NCBI GenBank assembly: GCA_004335635.1
Contig: QAXH01004895.1
Coordinates: forward strand, 75,380-87,371
Origin: Chloromonas sp. AAM2
Lineage: Eukaryota > Chlorophyta > Chlorophyceae > Chlamydomonadales > Chlamydomonadaceae
Direction of reading: 5' to 3'
DNA: 11,992 nt
Part shown: positions 1 through 5,645 of the stretch, piece after piece
Layout: every line of letters starts with the position of its first letter
Position numbering within the stretch: position 1 is the first letter of the stretch
Program-made: the position numbers and the translations under genes
The notes under the pieces: model-generated
Told to the model about the DNA's origin: nothing
What the model saw: the letters and a program-made list of their open reading frames with translations, nothing else
Database searches by the model: none

Positions 1-1
1 C

Positions 2-385
2 AATGTTAATCCAGAAAAGGGCTTTATACTGTCATTTCCAAATTCAACATTCAATGTTGATTCAATTGTTATTGACTCCCAAGCTGATTTTTTAATTCCC
101 GAAAGAATCCTCGAAACTAACGATATTTTGATCACTAAAAACGGTGAAAAAATTATTGGCGGAAAAATTCCCTTCACAGGTACTATAAGTGATTATCGTG
201 GATACACAAATGATACACTTTATGTAGTTGATGGTGTTCCTGCAGATGGAGTCTTGAAAGTATTTTTTGATGAGTTTTTACTTGCTCGGGGCTATTTTAA
301 AAACAAAGAAAGAACAGGAAATTGGATCATTTTTTCACTGGAAGGTGATACTATAGACTCACATAATTATTCATACCTCCAATAA
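2..385 (+). CDS. MORN/YwqK-like repeat protein, 3' end only
   Basis: The reading frame is open from the window edge to a TAA at 383-385, so 127 codons of a gene that starts upstream are visible. A TTG at 128 could serve as a start, but the frame is equally open and protein-like before it, so I treat this as the C-terminal part of a longer protein. The second half shows a loose repeated pattern of glycine, aromatic residues and 'DG', ending in a GYF-KN-ERTGNW-IF-EGD stretch. This resembles the MORN-like repeats of YwqK-type antitoxin/repeat proteins common in Bacteroidota. No catalytic motif or membrane segment is visible in this part. The family match rests on pattern alone, and an unrelated beta-rich protein is possible. 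Confidence 0.6.
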   Translation, partial: NVNPEKGFILSFPNSTFNVDSIVIDSQADFLIPERILETNDILITKNGEKIIGGKIPFTGTISDYRGYTNDTLYVVDGVPADGVLKVFFDEFLLARGYFKNKERTGNWIIFSLEGDTIDSHNYSYLQ

Positions 386-1037
386 TCGAAATCTACTCCA
401 TCTCCCCATAGTCTTTATGCTGTCCAATTACTAATAAAGCAGAAGTCAGTCGCCTTGCTATTAATGGATTGGTCGCTTTAGTAAATGATTACACATACCC
501 ACCCAGTTTTCTAACAACTATAGAACCATTTCAGACCTATAACCAAACCAACTAACTATCTCAAAATCAAAGGATAGTGGACGCCGGATTTCAGCAACAC
601 TTCTTTTATGAGTGCAGGCTTTTAGGTTTAGGTTGTTATTACTGATCTTCTGATGTTATACTTCTTTTTAGGCTTTTTCTTAGATAAACATAAGTTATAG
701 GATATTTTTGTCAACATTTTACCTACTAAAATACGAGCAAGGCGCAAGCTGCTTTCTCGGCTCCCCTTTTATAAAAACTCTTTCACGAAAGAAAGATCAA
801 TCCTGATTATGAAATGATAACAGCCTGATTTAAGAAACCTAGGAGGTGAAGTTTGTTATCCTTAGGATTAAATTGAGTTTGGCTACTGAGAACTTTAAAG
901 ATTAGTAAATGCGGTAATCAATCTTTTTAGAGGTATTTACCATACTGATCTATTAATTCAGTAATGACTATTAGATTAAGGGGAAGTCATTATATGATTG
1001 TCTTCGATAAAAGAAATATTAAAAAAATTAATTCATT
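386..1037. other. 652-bp intergenic stretch, mostly empty, with a possible gene relic
   Basis: No convincing gene is present. On the minus strand near 395-490 there is a stretch of about 30 codons between two stops that reads like a protein C-terminus (around ALLVIGQHKDYGEME), and near 560-620 another stop-bounded run of about 20 codons in a different register. Both may be decayed remnants of one or more genes, but I recognise no family. The 900-1037 part is very AT-rich and should hold the promoter of the bacteriocin-like peptides. I found no clean TTG-N19-TAnnTTTG match there. Confidence 0.4.
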
Positions 1038-1244
1038 ATGAATAATCTTAATTATAAACAACTTGGTATAAAAGAACTCGAAAAAGATCAAATTAATAAT
1101 ATAAACGGCGGCAGTAGTTGGTGGTCTAAAGTTAAAACTGGAGGCTGGATTGGTGTAGCAGTTGGTGAAATCGTAGATGTAATAACTACTGGAGGAGATA
1201 ACTTAAGGGAGGCATATGAAAACGGACGTGAAGCTGCTGGGTAA
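1038..1244 (+). CDS. Double-glycine-leader peptide, bacteriocin-like (peptide 1)
   Basis: A 68-residue peptide with an ATG start. Residues 1-25 form a charged leader ending in NNINGG, with hydrophobic residues at -12, -7 and -4 from the Gly-Gly, the pattern recognised by peptidase-containing ABC exporters (C39 family). Cleavage after Gly25 would release a 43-residue core that begins SSWWSKV. The core carries a glycine-rich hydrophobic segment (GGWIGVAVG, with a GxxxG pair) and an acidic/basic amphipathic tail. GxxxG helices and small size are typical of class IIb (two-peptide) bacteriocins. A second leader peptide follows after 47 bp. No SD sequence is visible, as is usual in Bacteroidota. 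Antibacterial activity is inferred; a signalling peptide with the same leader type is the main alternative. Confidence 0.72.
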   Translation: MNNLNYKQLGIKELEKDQINNINGGSSWWSKVKTGGWIGVAVGEIVDVITTGGDNLREAYENGREAAG

Positions 1245-1291
1245 CAATTAACTTTATATCAAAATTGAATATAAACTCAAATAAACTTACT

Positions 1292-1492
1292 ATGGAAAAA
1301 TTAATCAATAAAAACGTTCAACCAATCAATGATTGTGAATTAAAGTCAATTAACGGTGGAGGCCCAATCTTAGAGGGCATCGCATTTGTGATTGGTTTTT
1401 TCTCAAAAGGTGCAGAAGACTATAACGAAACCGTTGAAGAGTATTGTGGAGAAGGAAGTACTTTCAACGAACGACATGGTGTCTGCATGTAA
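1292..1492 (+). CDS. Double-glycine-leader peptide, bacteriocin-like (peptide 2)
   Basis: I chose the ATG at 1292 (66 residues) over the in-frame TTG at 1265, because the leader then has the usual length. Residues 1-23 end in KSINGG, with hydrophobic residues at -12, -7 and -4, the same positions as in peptide 1. A third glycine follows, so cleavage could be after GG or GGG. Cleavage after Gly23 gives a 43-residue core, the same length as peptide 1. The core starts with a hydrophobic glycine-containing helix (EGIAFVIGFF), then an acidic stretch, and has two cysteines (residues 52 and 65) that could form one disulfide near the C-terminus. It sits between peptide 1 and a terminator, in one apparent transcript. 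It is likely the partner of peptide 1 or a second independent bacteriocin. Confidence 0.72.
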   Translation: MEKLINKNVQPINDCELKSINGGGPILEGIAFVIGFFSKGAEDYNETVEEYCGEGSTFNERHGVCM

Positions 1493-1527
1493 CTTTTAAA
1501 TAATTTACAGTCAATAAATAAAATCCT

Positions 1528-1560
1528 AAAGAGAGGAGAAGCACTATTTCTCCTCTCTTT
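1528..1560 (+). terminator. Rho-independent terminator after the leader peptides
   Basis: A perfect 13-bp stem (AAAGAGAGGAGAA at 1528-1540 with its complement at 1548-1560), a 7-nt loop and a T-rich 3' side. It lies 36 bp after the stop of peptide 2 and 15 bp before the next small gene, so that gene would be expressed by readthrough or from its own promoter. Confidence 0.85.
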
Positions 1561-1575
1561 TTAATAAAATCAAAT

Positions 1576-1752
1576 ATGAATAAGTATGGGCTAGTTTTAT
1601 TTTTTGTATTATATTTTGTGTATGTGCTATACTATTATTTTACAAGAGATAATTTTTTAGAAAAATTTATTCATATAACAATAATATTTGGTATCGTAGG
1701 ATCGGGTATTTTTTTATATGAAAGATTTTTTTTGAAAAAGAAAAAAAATTAA
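1576..1752 (+). CDS. Small two-helix membrane protein, candidate bacteriocin immunity protein
   Basis: A 58-codon ORF from ATG 1576 to TAA 1750-1752. Residues 4-22 are a strongly hydrophobic, Tyr/Phe/Val-rich segment. A short polar loop follows (TRDNFLEK, 23-30), then a second hydrophobic segment (31-48, HITIIFGIVGSGIFLY) and a basic tail ending in four lysines and Asn. Size, two membrane helices, basic tail and position directly after two bacteriocin-like peptides match the general form of small immunity proteins, which protect the producer at the membrane. No sequence family is recognised, so the role is inferred from context. The terminator between it and the peptides may set a lower, more constant expression level. 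It could also be an unrelated small membrane protein. Confidence 0.6.
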   Translation: MNKYGLVLFFVLYFVYVLYYYFTRDNFLEKFIHITIIFGIVGSGIFLYERFFLKKKKN

Positions 1753-1813
1753 AATGATCCTCAAAACAAGCTATACTTTTTAATTTATAGAAAGACTCAT
1801 CTGTGCCTCAAAC

Positions 1814-2014
1814 ATGCACGAAGATTATTGGATGATAAGTCCCGAAAGATTGGGGTTCTTGCCGAATGTAGGTGATTGGATCACCATTCCCTTTTTGCGA
1901 AACAACATGAGTGGTGGAGGTAACTTTAAAGTCAGGGATATAAGCCACGAGATTGAAAACCAAAAGCACATCATCGTCATTTCTATTGACGATGATATAC
2001 TTGATCGACACTAA
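1814..2014 (+). CDS. Small hypothetical protein, beta-rich
   Basis: A 66-residue ORF with ATG start and TAA stop. It has balanced composition and a plausible alternation of strand-like segments: GDWITIPF (residues 20-27), FKVRDISHEI and HIIVISI, with a short acidic tail. The order 'P-x-x-GD-W-I-x-I-P ... F-x-V-x-x-I' looks like a small beta-barrel or SH3-like fold, but I recognise no named family. It converges on the minus-strand gene ending at 2021; each stop codon lies in one copy of a 9-bp direct repeat TAATTAGGC (2012-2020 and 2022-2030). The opposite-strand ORF over the same bases is a weaker candidate. The ORF at 4879-5025 shares part of this motif order and may be related. Confidence 0.6.
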   Translation: MHEDYWMISPERLGFLPNVGDWITIPFLRNNMSGGGNFKVRDISHEIENQKHIIVISIDDDILDRH

Positions 2015-2020
2015 TTAGGC

Positions 2021-2701
2021 TTAATTAGGCAAAAATCCTGACTGATTTGGCATATTTGCCTGAACTGTTACGGCTTTCTGTGTAGCAAATTGATTAAAAT
2101 TAAATCCCTGAAACTGTGGATTAATCGAAGGATTGAAATATTTATACGTAAGTAAGGCAATGGCTAAGCCTGCACCGGCCCCAATTCCGGCACCGGAAGC
2201 ATTATCTGTTACAGCATGACCAACTAAGGCTCCCATTGCCGCCAGTCCACCAGCTATAATGGCCCGGCTTTGAGGAGTATCACTTTCTAACGCTTTCTGT
2301 AAAATCAACGGAAGTGTAACCATCCCAACCGGTCTTACATAATCCTCTCCTTCTGGTAACAAGGAATAGTTATGATTGACGATGTTTGGTCGGTCAGTTT
2401 TCGTTTTTTTAGCCTTATTTAGGCCGAAATTAGCCAAATTAGGGTGGCTTTGAGTGGGGTTCTCTCTTTTAATGCTGTCCGGTTTACTGGAAAGAATGTG
2501 TTGAGGAACTTCAAATCCTTTCACCCGACCGGATTTAGTTTCGATGGCCCAATCTCCCACGGGATATCCCATACAGTTATAGCCTTTCTTTACTGCTTCG
2601 GATAAAGTTGGAGGTGTAACCCCTAAAACTTCAGCCAATTGCTTTCCTTTTAAAAAGATTCGGGTATCGGTAGATGAGATGGTTGTATCGTTTGTTTTCA
2701 T
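2021..2701 (-). CDS. HTH-like protein with glycine-zipper membrane segment
   Basis: 226 residues, unknown function. Residues about 15-65 (FLKGKQLAEVLGVTPPTLSEAVKKG, then a 'GYPVGDWAIE' stretch) resemble a MerR/excisionase-like helix-turn-helix that selects a target through a first-helix 'LAEVLGVT' turn. A polar, Asn/Lys-rich linker runs to about 125. Residues about 147-187 are hydrophobic and dense in Gly and Ala (AGGLAAMGALVGHA, GAGIGAGAGLAIALLTY), the pattern of a glycine zipper that packs membrane helices or oligomerises. The tail is Gln/Asn/Phe-rich. Its start overlaps the upstream XRE gene's stop by ATGA (2698-2701), so the two are probably translationally coupled. A DNA-binding, membrane-associated role is inferred. 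An effector or phage-derived structural role is not excluded. Confidence 0.6.
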   Translation of the reverse strand: MKTNDTTISSTDTRIFLKGKQLAEVLGVTPPTLSEAVKKGYNCMGYPVGDWAIETKSGRVKGFEVPQHILSSKPDSIKRENPTQSHPNLANFGLNKAKKTKTDRPNIVNHNYSLLPEGEDYVRPVGMVTLPLILQKALESDTPQSRAIIAGGLAAMGALVGHAVTDNASGAGIGAGAGLAIALLTYKYFNPSINPQFQGFNFNQFATQKAVTVQANMPNQSGFLPN

Positions 2702-2985
2702 AATGAATCATCCTGATTAAATAAGTAGGTTAGTAAAGCAATGATTCCGCCGGTTAGGAGTGCTTGCTTTAACCCATTAATGAATTGTTGTTTTTGATTA
2801 TTTCCTTTGGCCTCATCCAACCTTCGCTTGAGCTGTATCATGGATGCCAGGGCAAAATCATTAGGAAGGGCAGTGCCCCGTTCCCATTTAAGAACTGCTT
2901 GTGCGGTAACACCGAAGTATTTGCCAAATTTGGCTAAACTCCAGCCTAACTCTTCCCTTAATTGTTTGATTTCTTCTGGATTCAT
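2698..2985 (-). CDS. XRE-family HTH regulator with C-terminal membrane helix
   Basis: 95 residues. Residues 4-40 match an XRE/Cro-type helix-turn-helix: EIKQLREELGWSLAKFGKYF, then GVTAQAVLKWERGTALP with the usual 'W-E-x-G' turn. A charged helix (51-68) is followed by a hydrophobic segment at about 72-89 (LKQALLTGGIIALLTYLF) that could be a single membrane helix, unusual for this family. It is the first gene of a two-gene operon with the glycine-zipper protein. The perfect inverted repeat 43 bp upstream of its start is a natural candidate for its own operator. It could be a membrane-tethered repressor. Confidence 0.75.
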   Translation of the reverse strand: MNPEEIKQLREELGWSLAKFGKYFGVTAQAVLKWERGTALPNDFALASMIQLKRRLDEAKGNNQKQQFINGLKQALLTGGIIALLTYLFNQDDSL

Positions 2986-3027
2986 AATGAAAGAACATAC
3001 GAAATTTTCCGATTAAAATCATTTTAG

Positions 3028-3046
3028 TTGTTAACTAAGTTAACAA
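3028..3046. promoter_or_regulatory. Perfect inverted repeat, candidate operator of the XRE operon
   Basis: TTGTTAAC-TAA-GTTAACAA: two perfect 8-bp arms around a 3-bp centre, 43 bp upstream of the XRE start codon at 2985. Size and symmetry suit a dimeric HTH repressor. Autoregulation is inferred. Confidence 0.6.
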
Positions 3047-3184
3047 AATATTTTTATAAAAAGAGGAAGGATGGCCAACAATTTCCTGTTCAGAAAAGAG
3101 AAGAATTCACGCTCAAATTTTCGGGAAAGAGAGGAGTGTTTGTGAATTGAATTCATGTGAACCCCGTTCAAATGCTTCAAAAAT

Positions 3185-3205
3185 GGGGGTACATTTAGTA
3201 GTACA
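3185..3205 (+). repeat. Imperfect direct repeat left of the tRNA fragment (possible integrase arm sites)
   Basis: GGGGGTACA (3185-3193) and AGTAGTACA (3197-3205), 12 bp apart and identical at 6 of 9 positions. A separate inverted repeat TTTAAAG-TG-CTTTAAA (3224-3239) lies between these and the tRNA fragment. Position beside a tRNA-derived att core suggests recombinase or accessory-protein sites on the left element's side. This is weak on its own. Confidence 0.35.
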
Positions 3206-3253
3206 CGAAATTTAAAATCAGCCTTTAAAGTGCTTTAAACCAATTATTTATCG

Positions 3254-3298
3254 TGACTTCGGATCAGAAGGTTGAGGGTTCGAATCCTTCCGGGCGTA
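3254..3298 (+). pseudogene. tRNA-Arg(TCG) 3' fragment, candidate att core
   Basis: The sequence fits the 3' part of a tRNA. It shows an anticodon loop CTTCGGA with anticodon TCG (3259-3261) and the 3' anticodon strand TCAGA. A T arm follows (GAGGG, TTCGAAT, CCTTC at 3274-3290), then the 3' acceptor strand CGGGCGT and discriminator A (3298). CCA is not encoded. Bases before about 3254 do not form a D arm, and only the inner three pairs of the anticodon stem can form, so no functional tRNA is made here. Such 3' fragments are left when an element integrates into a tRNA gene. The intact tRNA would be expected to the left, outside the window, if the inserted DNA is on that side. Confidence 0.8.
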
Positions 3299-3311
3299 CT
3301 TATTTAAAAAC

Positions 3312-3356
3312 AGCGGCTTATAGCCTTAAAATAATCGGGTTATTTGTCGCTTTTTT
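3312..3356 (+). terminator. Hairpin and T-run after the tRNA fragment
   Basis: An outer stem AGCGGC (3312-3317) pairs with GTCGCT (3346-3351, one G-U). It encloses an inner hairpin AAATAA-TCGGG-TTATTT (3329-3345), and a run of six T starts at 3351. This is consistent with a terminator once serving the tRNA-Arg gene, or with element-borne DNA next to the core. Confidence 0.45.
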
Positions 3357-3361
3357 GTTTT

Positions 3362-3383
3362 TTGGGTAACAGTTGGGTAACAG
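3362..3383 (+). repeat. Tandem 11-bp direct repeat, candidate integrase arm sites
   Basis: Two exact, adjacent copies of TTGGGTAACAG (3362-3372, 3373-3383), 64 bp right of the tRNA fragment. Short tandem repeats at this distance from a tRNA-derived core are typical of arm-type sites bound by tyrosine recombinases. The motif differs from the repeats on the left side of the core. Confidence 0.5.
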
Positions 3384-3464
3384 AATTGATTGCCAAGCCC
3401 TTGTTATGTTTTTAGAGTTATTATTTTCATTCTTGAATATTCTTTTTTTGTTCTCCGGCAGCCG

Positions 3465-3584
3465 AAAGTAAAATTAAGGTTTCTGAATTTTACTTTATCC
3501 ACATAAAAGTAAAATTATTCACATCTATAGTAGGAAAGTAAAAAAAGAGAATTTATATTTTACTTTAATCTTTAAAAGTAAACT
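3465..3584. promoter_or_regulatory. Six-copy AAAGTAAAAT motif array upstream of the Fic gene
   Basis: Copies of AAAGTAAAAT lie at 3465-3474 (+), 3487-3496 (-), 3506-3515 (+), 3535-3544 (+, 9/10), 3557-3566 (-) and 3575-3584 (+, 8/10). The last ends 5 bp before the Fic start codon. Centres are 18-29 bp apart, mostly near two helical turns, as expected for cooperative binding of a regulator. The Fic protein's own C-terminal winged-helix-like region or a separate repressor could be the binder. Both are inferences. Confidence 0.6.
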
Positions 3585-3588
3585 AAAG

Positions 3589-4725
3589 ATGAATATAGAA
3601 ACTTACGGCTGGGGCAGTATCCGTACAGGCAGAGATTATAAATATTACCTTCCTAATTCTATCAATCATCCATGGAAATGGGAGCAGGCATCGATAAATA
3701 AGTTGCTGGAAGAAGCCTCAATGAAGCTTGGGGAGCTAAATTCCTTCGCAAGATTAGTTCCAAACATTGATTTATTCATCCTATTACATGTTACGAAGTA
3801 GGCGGTAGTTTCAAGTAGAATAGAGGGTACCCAAACAAATATCGATGAGGCTTTACTTGACGAAGAAGATGTTGCTCCGGGCAGAAGAGATGACTGGCAA
3901 GAAGTTCAAAATTATACAAGAGCTTTGAATACAGCAATTGAGGAATTAAAGAACCTGCCTATATCAACAAGATTGATATGTGACACACACAGGATATTAA
4001 TGGACGGAGTTCGTGGAGAGAGAAAACAACCTGGAGAATTTAGAAATACTCAAAATTGGATTGGTGGGGCATCACTTAGAGATGCCATTTTTATTCCACC
4101 CGATCATCCACATGTAAATGATCTAATGAGTGACCTTGAAAAATTCATTCATAATGATCAACTAAATGTTCCAGATTTAATTAAAATTGGAATGGTTAAT
4201 TATCAATTCGAAACAATACACCCATTCTTGGATGGTAATGGGAGAATTGGTAGACTACTTATTATACTTTATATGGTCAGTCACGGGATCCTTGATAAGC
4301 CATTGCTTTATCTTTCTAAATTTTTCGAAAAGCACAAAGGGACTTACTATGATAACCTAATGCGGGTTCGTGAAAAGAATGATATGGCTCAATGGATTAA
4401 GTTCTTTTTAGTTGGCATTAGAGATACCGCAATTGACGCCTCAAACACCTTAAGTTCAATTCTATTGTTAAAAAATGAATTGGAAGTTCAGATAAAAGAC
4501 AACTGGGGCCGAAGAACTGATTCTGCATTTGCATTACTCGAATACTTATTTAGAAAACCTGTGGTTGAAATTAAAAAGGTCCAAAAGGTATGTGGCTTAA
4601 GTGCCAAAGCTGCGGGTGATCTTGTGAAAAGTTTTGAGGATGCTGGTATTTTAAAGGAGTGGACTGGACAGAGCAGGAATAGGTCATACTCATTTGATCC
4701 TTACCTGAAGAAATTTAGAGAATAG
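3589..4725 (+). pseudogene. Class II Fic family protein interrupted by one in-frame amber codon
   Basis: One frame of 379 codons is open from ATG 3589 to TAG 4723-4725 except for a TAG at 3799-3801 (codon 71). Length and domain order match complete Fic proteins of about 370-380 residues. They comprise an N-terminal domain, an inhibitory helix with the S-x-x-x-E-G motif (SSRIEG, codons 3811-3828), a Fic core with HPFLDGNGRIGR (4219-4254, catalytic His at codon 211), and a C-terminal winged-helix-like region (about 4560-4700). Fic enzymes with this motif transfer AMP from ATP to a target hydroxyl, and the inhibitory Glu blocks ATP in the resting state. The first plausible restarts after the stop are TTG 3925 and ATG 4000, both beyond the inhibitory motif. 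The gene is therefore broken, or makes a core lacking its brake, or is read through. Sequencing error is also possible. Confidence 0.85.
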
Positions 4726-4878
4726 TTTAAATCGCTTCACACGTTAAGACTATTCACAGTTTAATCTATAAAATGTAGTTGTTACATAACTGGGTGCAGA
4801 CCGAGGCTATGGTGGATGCTTGGAGTTTATGAGTTACGGGTTTCGGGACAATATTGAAATTTCATTCATGAATTTTAT

Positions 4879-5025
4879 ATGGATGAACCTATGAACAAAA
4901 TAATTGAAGTAACTTATCAAAAGCCGCCCTTTTCAGAAGACTCAAGAGAGTTTACATCATTTACAATAGAACAGGATTGGTTACCTCGAAAGGGAGAAAT
5001 GATTTTGCAGGTTACCATCAATTAA
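4879..5025 (+). CDS. Small hypothetical ORF, possibly a truncated copy
   Basis: 48 codons from ATG 4879 (another ATG lies at 4891) to TAA 5023-5025. It has a charged, mixed composition, with EVTYQKPPF followed by TIEQDWLPRKGEMI. The D-x-x-P-x-x-G order resembles the GFLPNVGDWI part of the gene at 1814-2014; here the protein ends soon after this point, as if shortened. Its stop overlaps the stop of the convergent minus-strand lipoprotein gene by 4 bases. Coding is plausible but unproven. The 4726-4878 bases before it hold no clear feature. Confidence 0.4.
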   Translation: MDEPMNKIIEVTYQKPPFSEDSREFTSFTIEQDWLPRKGEMILQVTIN

Positions 5026-5510
5026 GGATTTAACGTTGTTTGCGTGGAATCTGAAAGATTGGTGACGGTAAAACGGAGGTTATTTTGTAATTCATCACCT
5101 AATAGGGCTGCAAGGTCAATTTCCAATTGTTCCTGAACCAAGGCCTCACAATTGTCAACAGTAGGTAAATAGTGGGCTAACCCTAATTTAGCTAAAGGTG
5201 CACCTGCCTGACCTTCGTAGATGACTTCATCCCAATTTACAACGAAAAGGTGTGATGGGCATCCGCCTTCCCCTCCGGAGTAGGTCACGTCAATATGGAG
5301 CTCATCACGTTGGCGGCTCAAATCGTTAATTGTGAAGGGATGGGGGTATAAGCTATCTGAGTAAGCGTCATAGATGTCAGCAGCAGAACCTTTTTCAAGT
5401 GCAATCTCGGACACAGAATCAAAACCATCTGTTTCAACGGTGCTGGAGCAGGATTGGCTAACTGCCATCAATAGCATCATACATAAAGCCGAAAAAGTAA
5501 TTCTCATGGA
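5022..5510 (-). CDS. Hypothetical lipoprotein with GGxxxxCPxHxF motif
   Basis: I prefer the ATG at 5510 (162 residues) to the one at 5531: the product then starts MRITFSALCMMLLMAVSQSC, a compact lipoprotein signal peptide with the lipid-accepting Cys at position 20, and the start is about 35 nt from the likely transcription start. The mature part is acidic and probably beta-sandwich-like. A conserved-looking pattern runs YSGGEGGCPSHLFVVNWDE, then GLAHYLPTVDNCEALVQE, then LEIDLAAL. It resembles hypothetical secreted Bacteroidota proteins with a GGC-x-H-x-F core, and the two Cys may form a disulfide. It lies 136 bp after the DUF4249 gene and has its own promoter, so it need not belong to that operon. 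The function is unknown. Confidence 0.75.
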   Translation of the reverse strand, partial: SMRITFSALCMMLLMAVSQSCSSTVETDGFDSVSEIALEKGSAADIYDAYSDSLYPHPFTINDLSRQRDELHIDVTYSGGEGGCPSHLFVVNWDEVIYEGQAGAPLAKLGLAHYLPTVDNCEALVQEQLEIDLAALLGDELQNNLRFTVTNLSDSTQTTLNP

Positions 5511-5548
5511 TTTATAAGGTTGAGGGATCATTGGTGTGAATTTATTTA

Positions 5549-5578
5549 AAAATATACAGTACTGTGCTTCTAAAACAA
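5549..5578 (-). promoter_or_regulatory. Bacteroidota-type promoter for the lipoprotein gene
   Basis: Read on the minus strand: TTG (5578-5576), exactly 19 bases, then TATATTTT (5556-5549), which matches TAnnTTTG at 7 of 8 positions. The expected start of transcription near 5543 leaves a leader of about 33 nt before ATG 5510 but only about 12 nt before ATG 5531. Confidence 0.5.
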
Positions 5579-5645
5579 CGTAAAATCATACAACAACATA
5601 TGTGCATTCCTTAATTGTTGCCAAAGGCCTTTATATGTTTAGAAC

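Noticed and set aside
841..849. AGGAGGTGA, a strong Shine-Dalgarno-like sequence
   Set aside because: It is followed only by a frame of about seven codons before a stop. Other genes here do not use such sites, so it is likely chance.
1265..1291. TTG-initiated extension of the second leader peptide
   Set aside because: It would lengthen the leader beyond the usual size, and an ATG at 1292 gives the expected length before Gly-Gly.
1808..2011. Minus-strand 67-codon ORF
   Set aside because: It lies exactly over the plus-strand ORF 1814-2014, which has better start context and a more natural composition. The reverse frame looks like its shadow.
2012..2030. 9-bp direct repeat TAATTAGGC at the convergent gene ends
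   Set aside because: It is too short to call a target-site duplication, and no inserted element lies between the copies.
3254..3298. A complete tRNA-Arg gene
   Set aside because: The upstream bases cannot form a D arm, the 5' acceptor strand or a full anticodon stem.
3465..3584. The short repeats as a CRISPR array
   Set aside because: The units are 10 bp, in both orientations, without uniform spacers. They fit binding sites rather than CRISPR repeats.
3589..3801. A separate 70-residue gene before the Fic gene
   Set aside because: It is in the same frame as the downstream Fic core, and the codons after the stop continue the Fic N-terminal region, so it is one gene with a nonsense codon.
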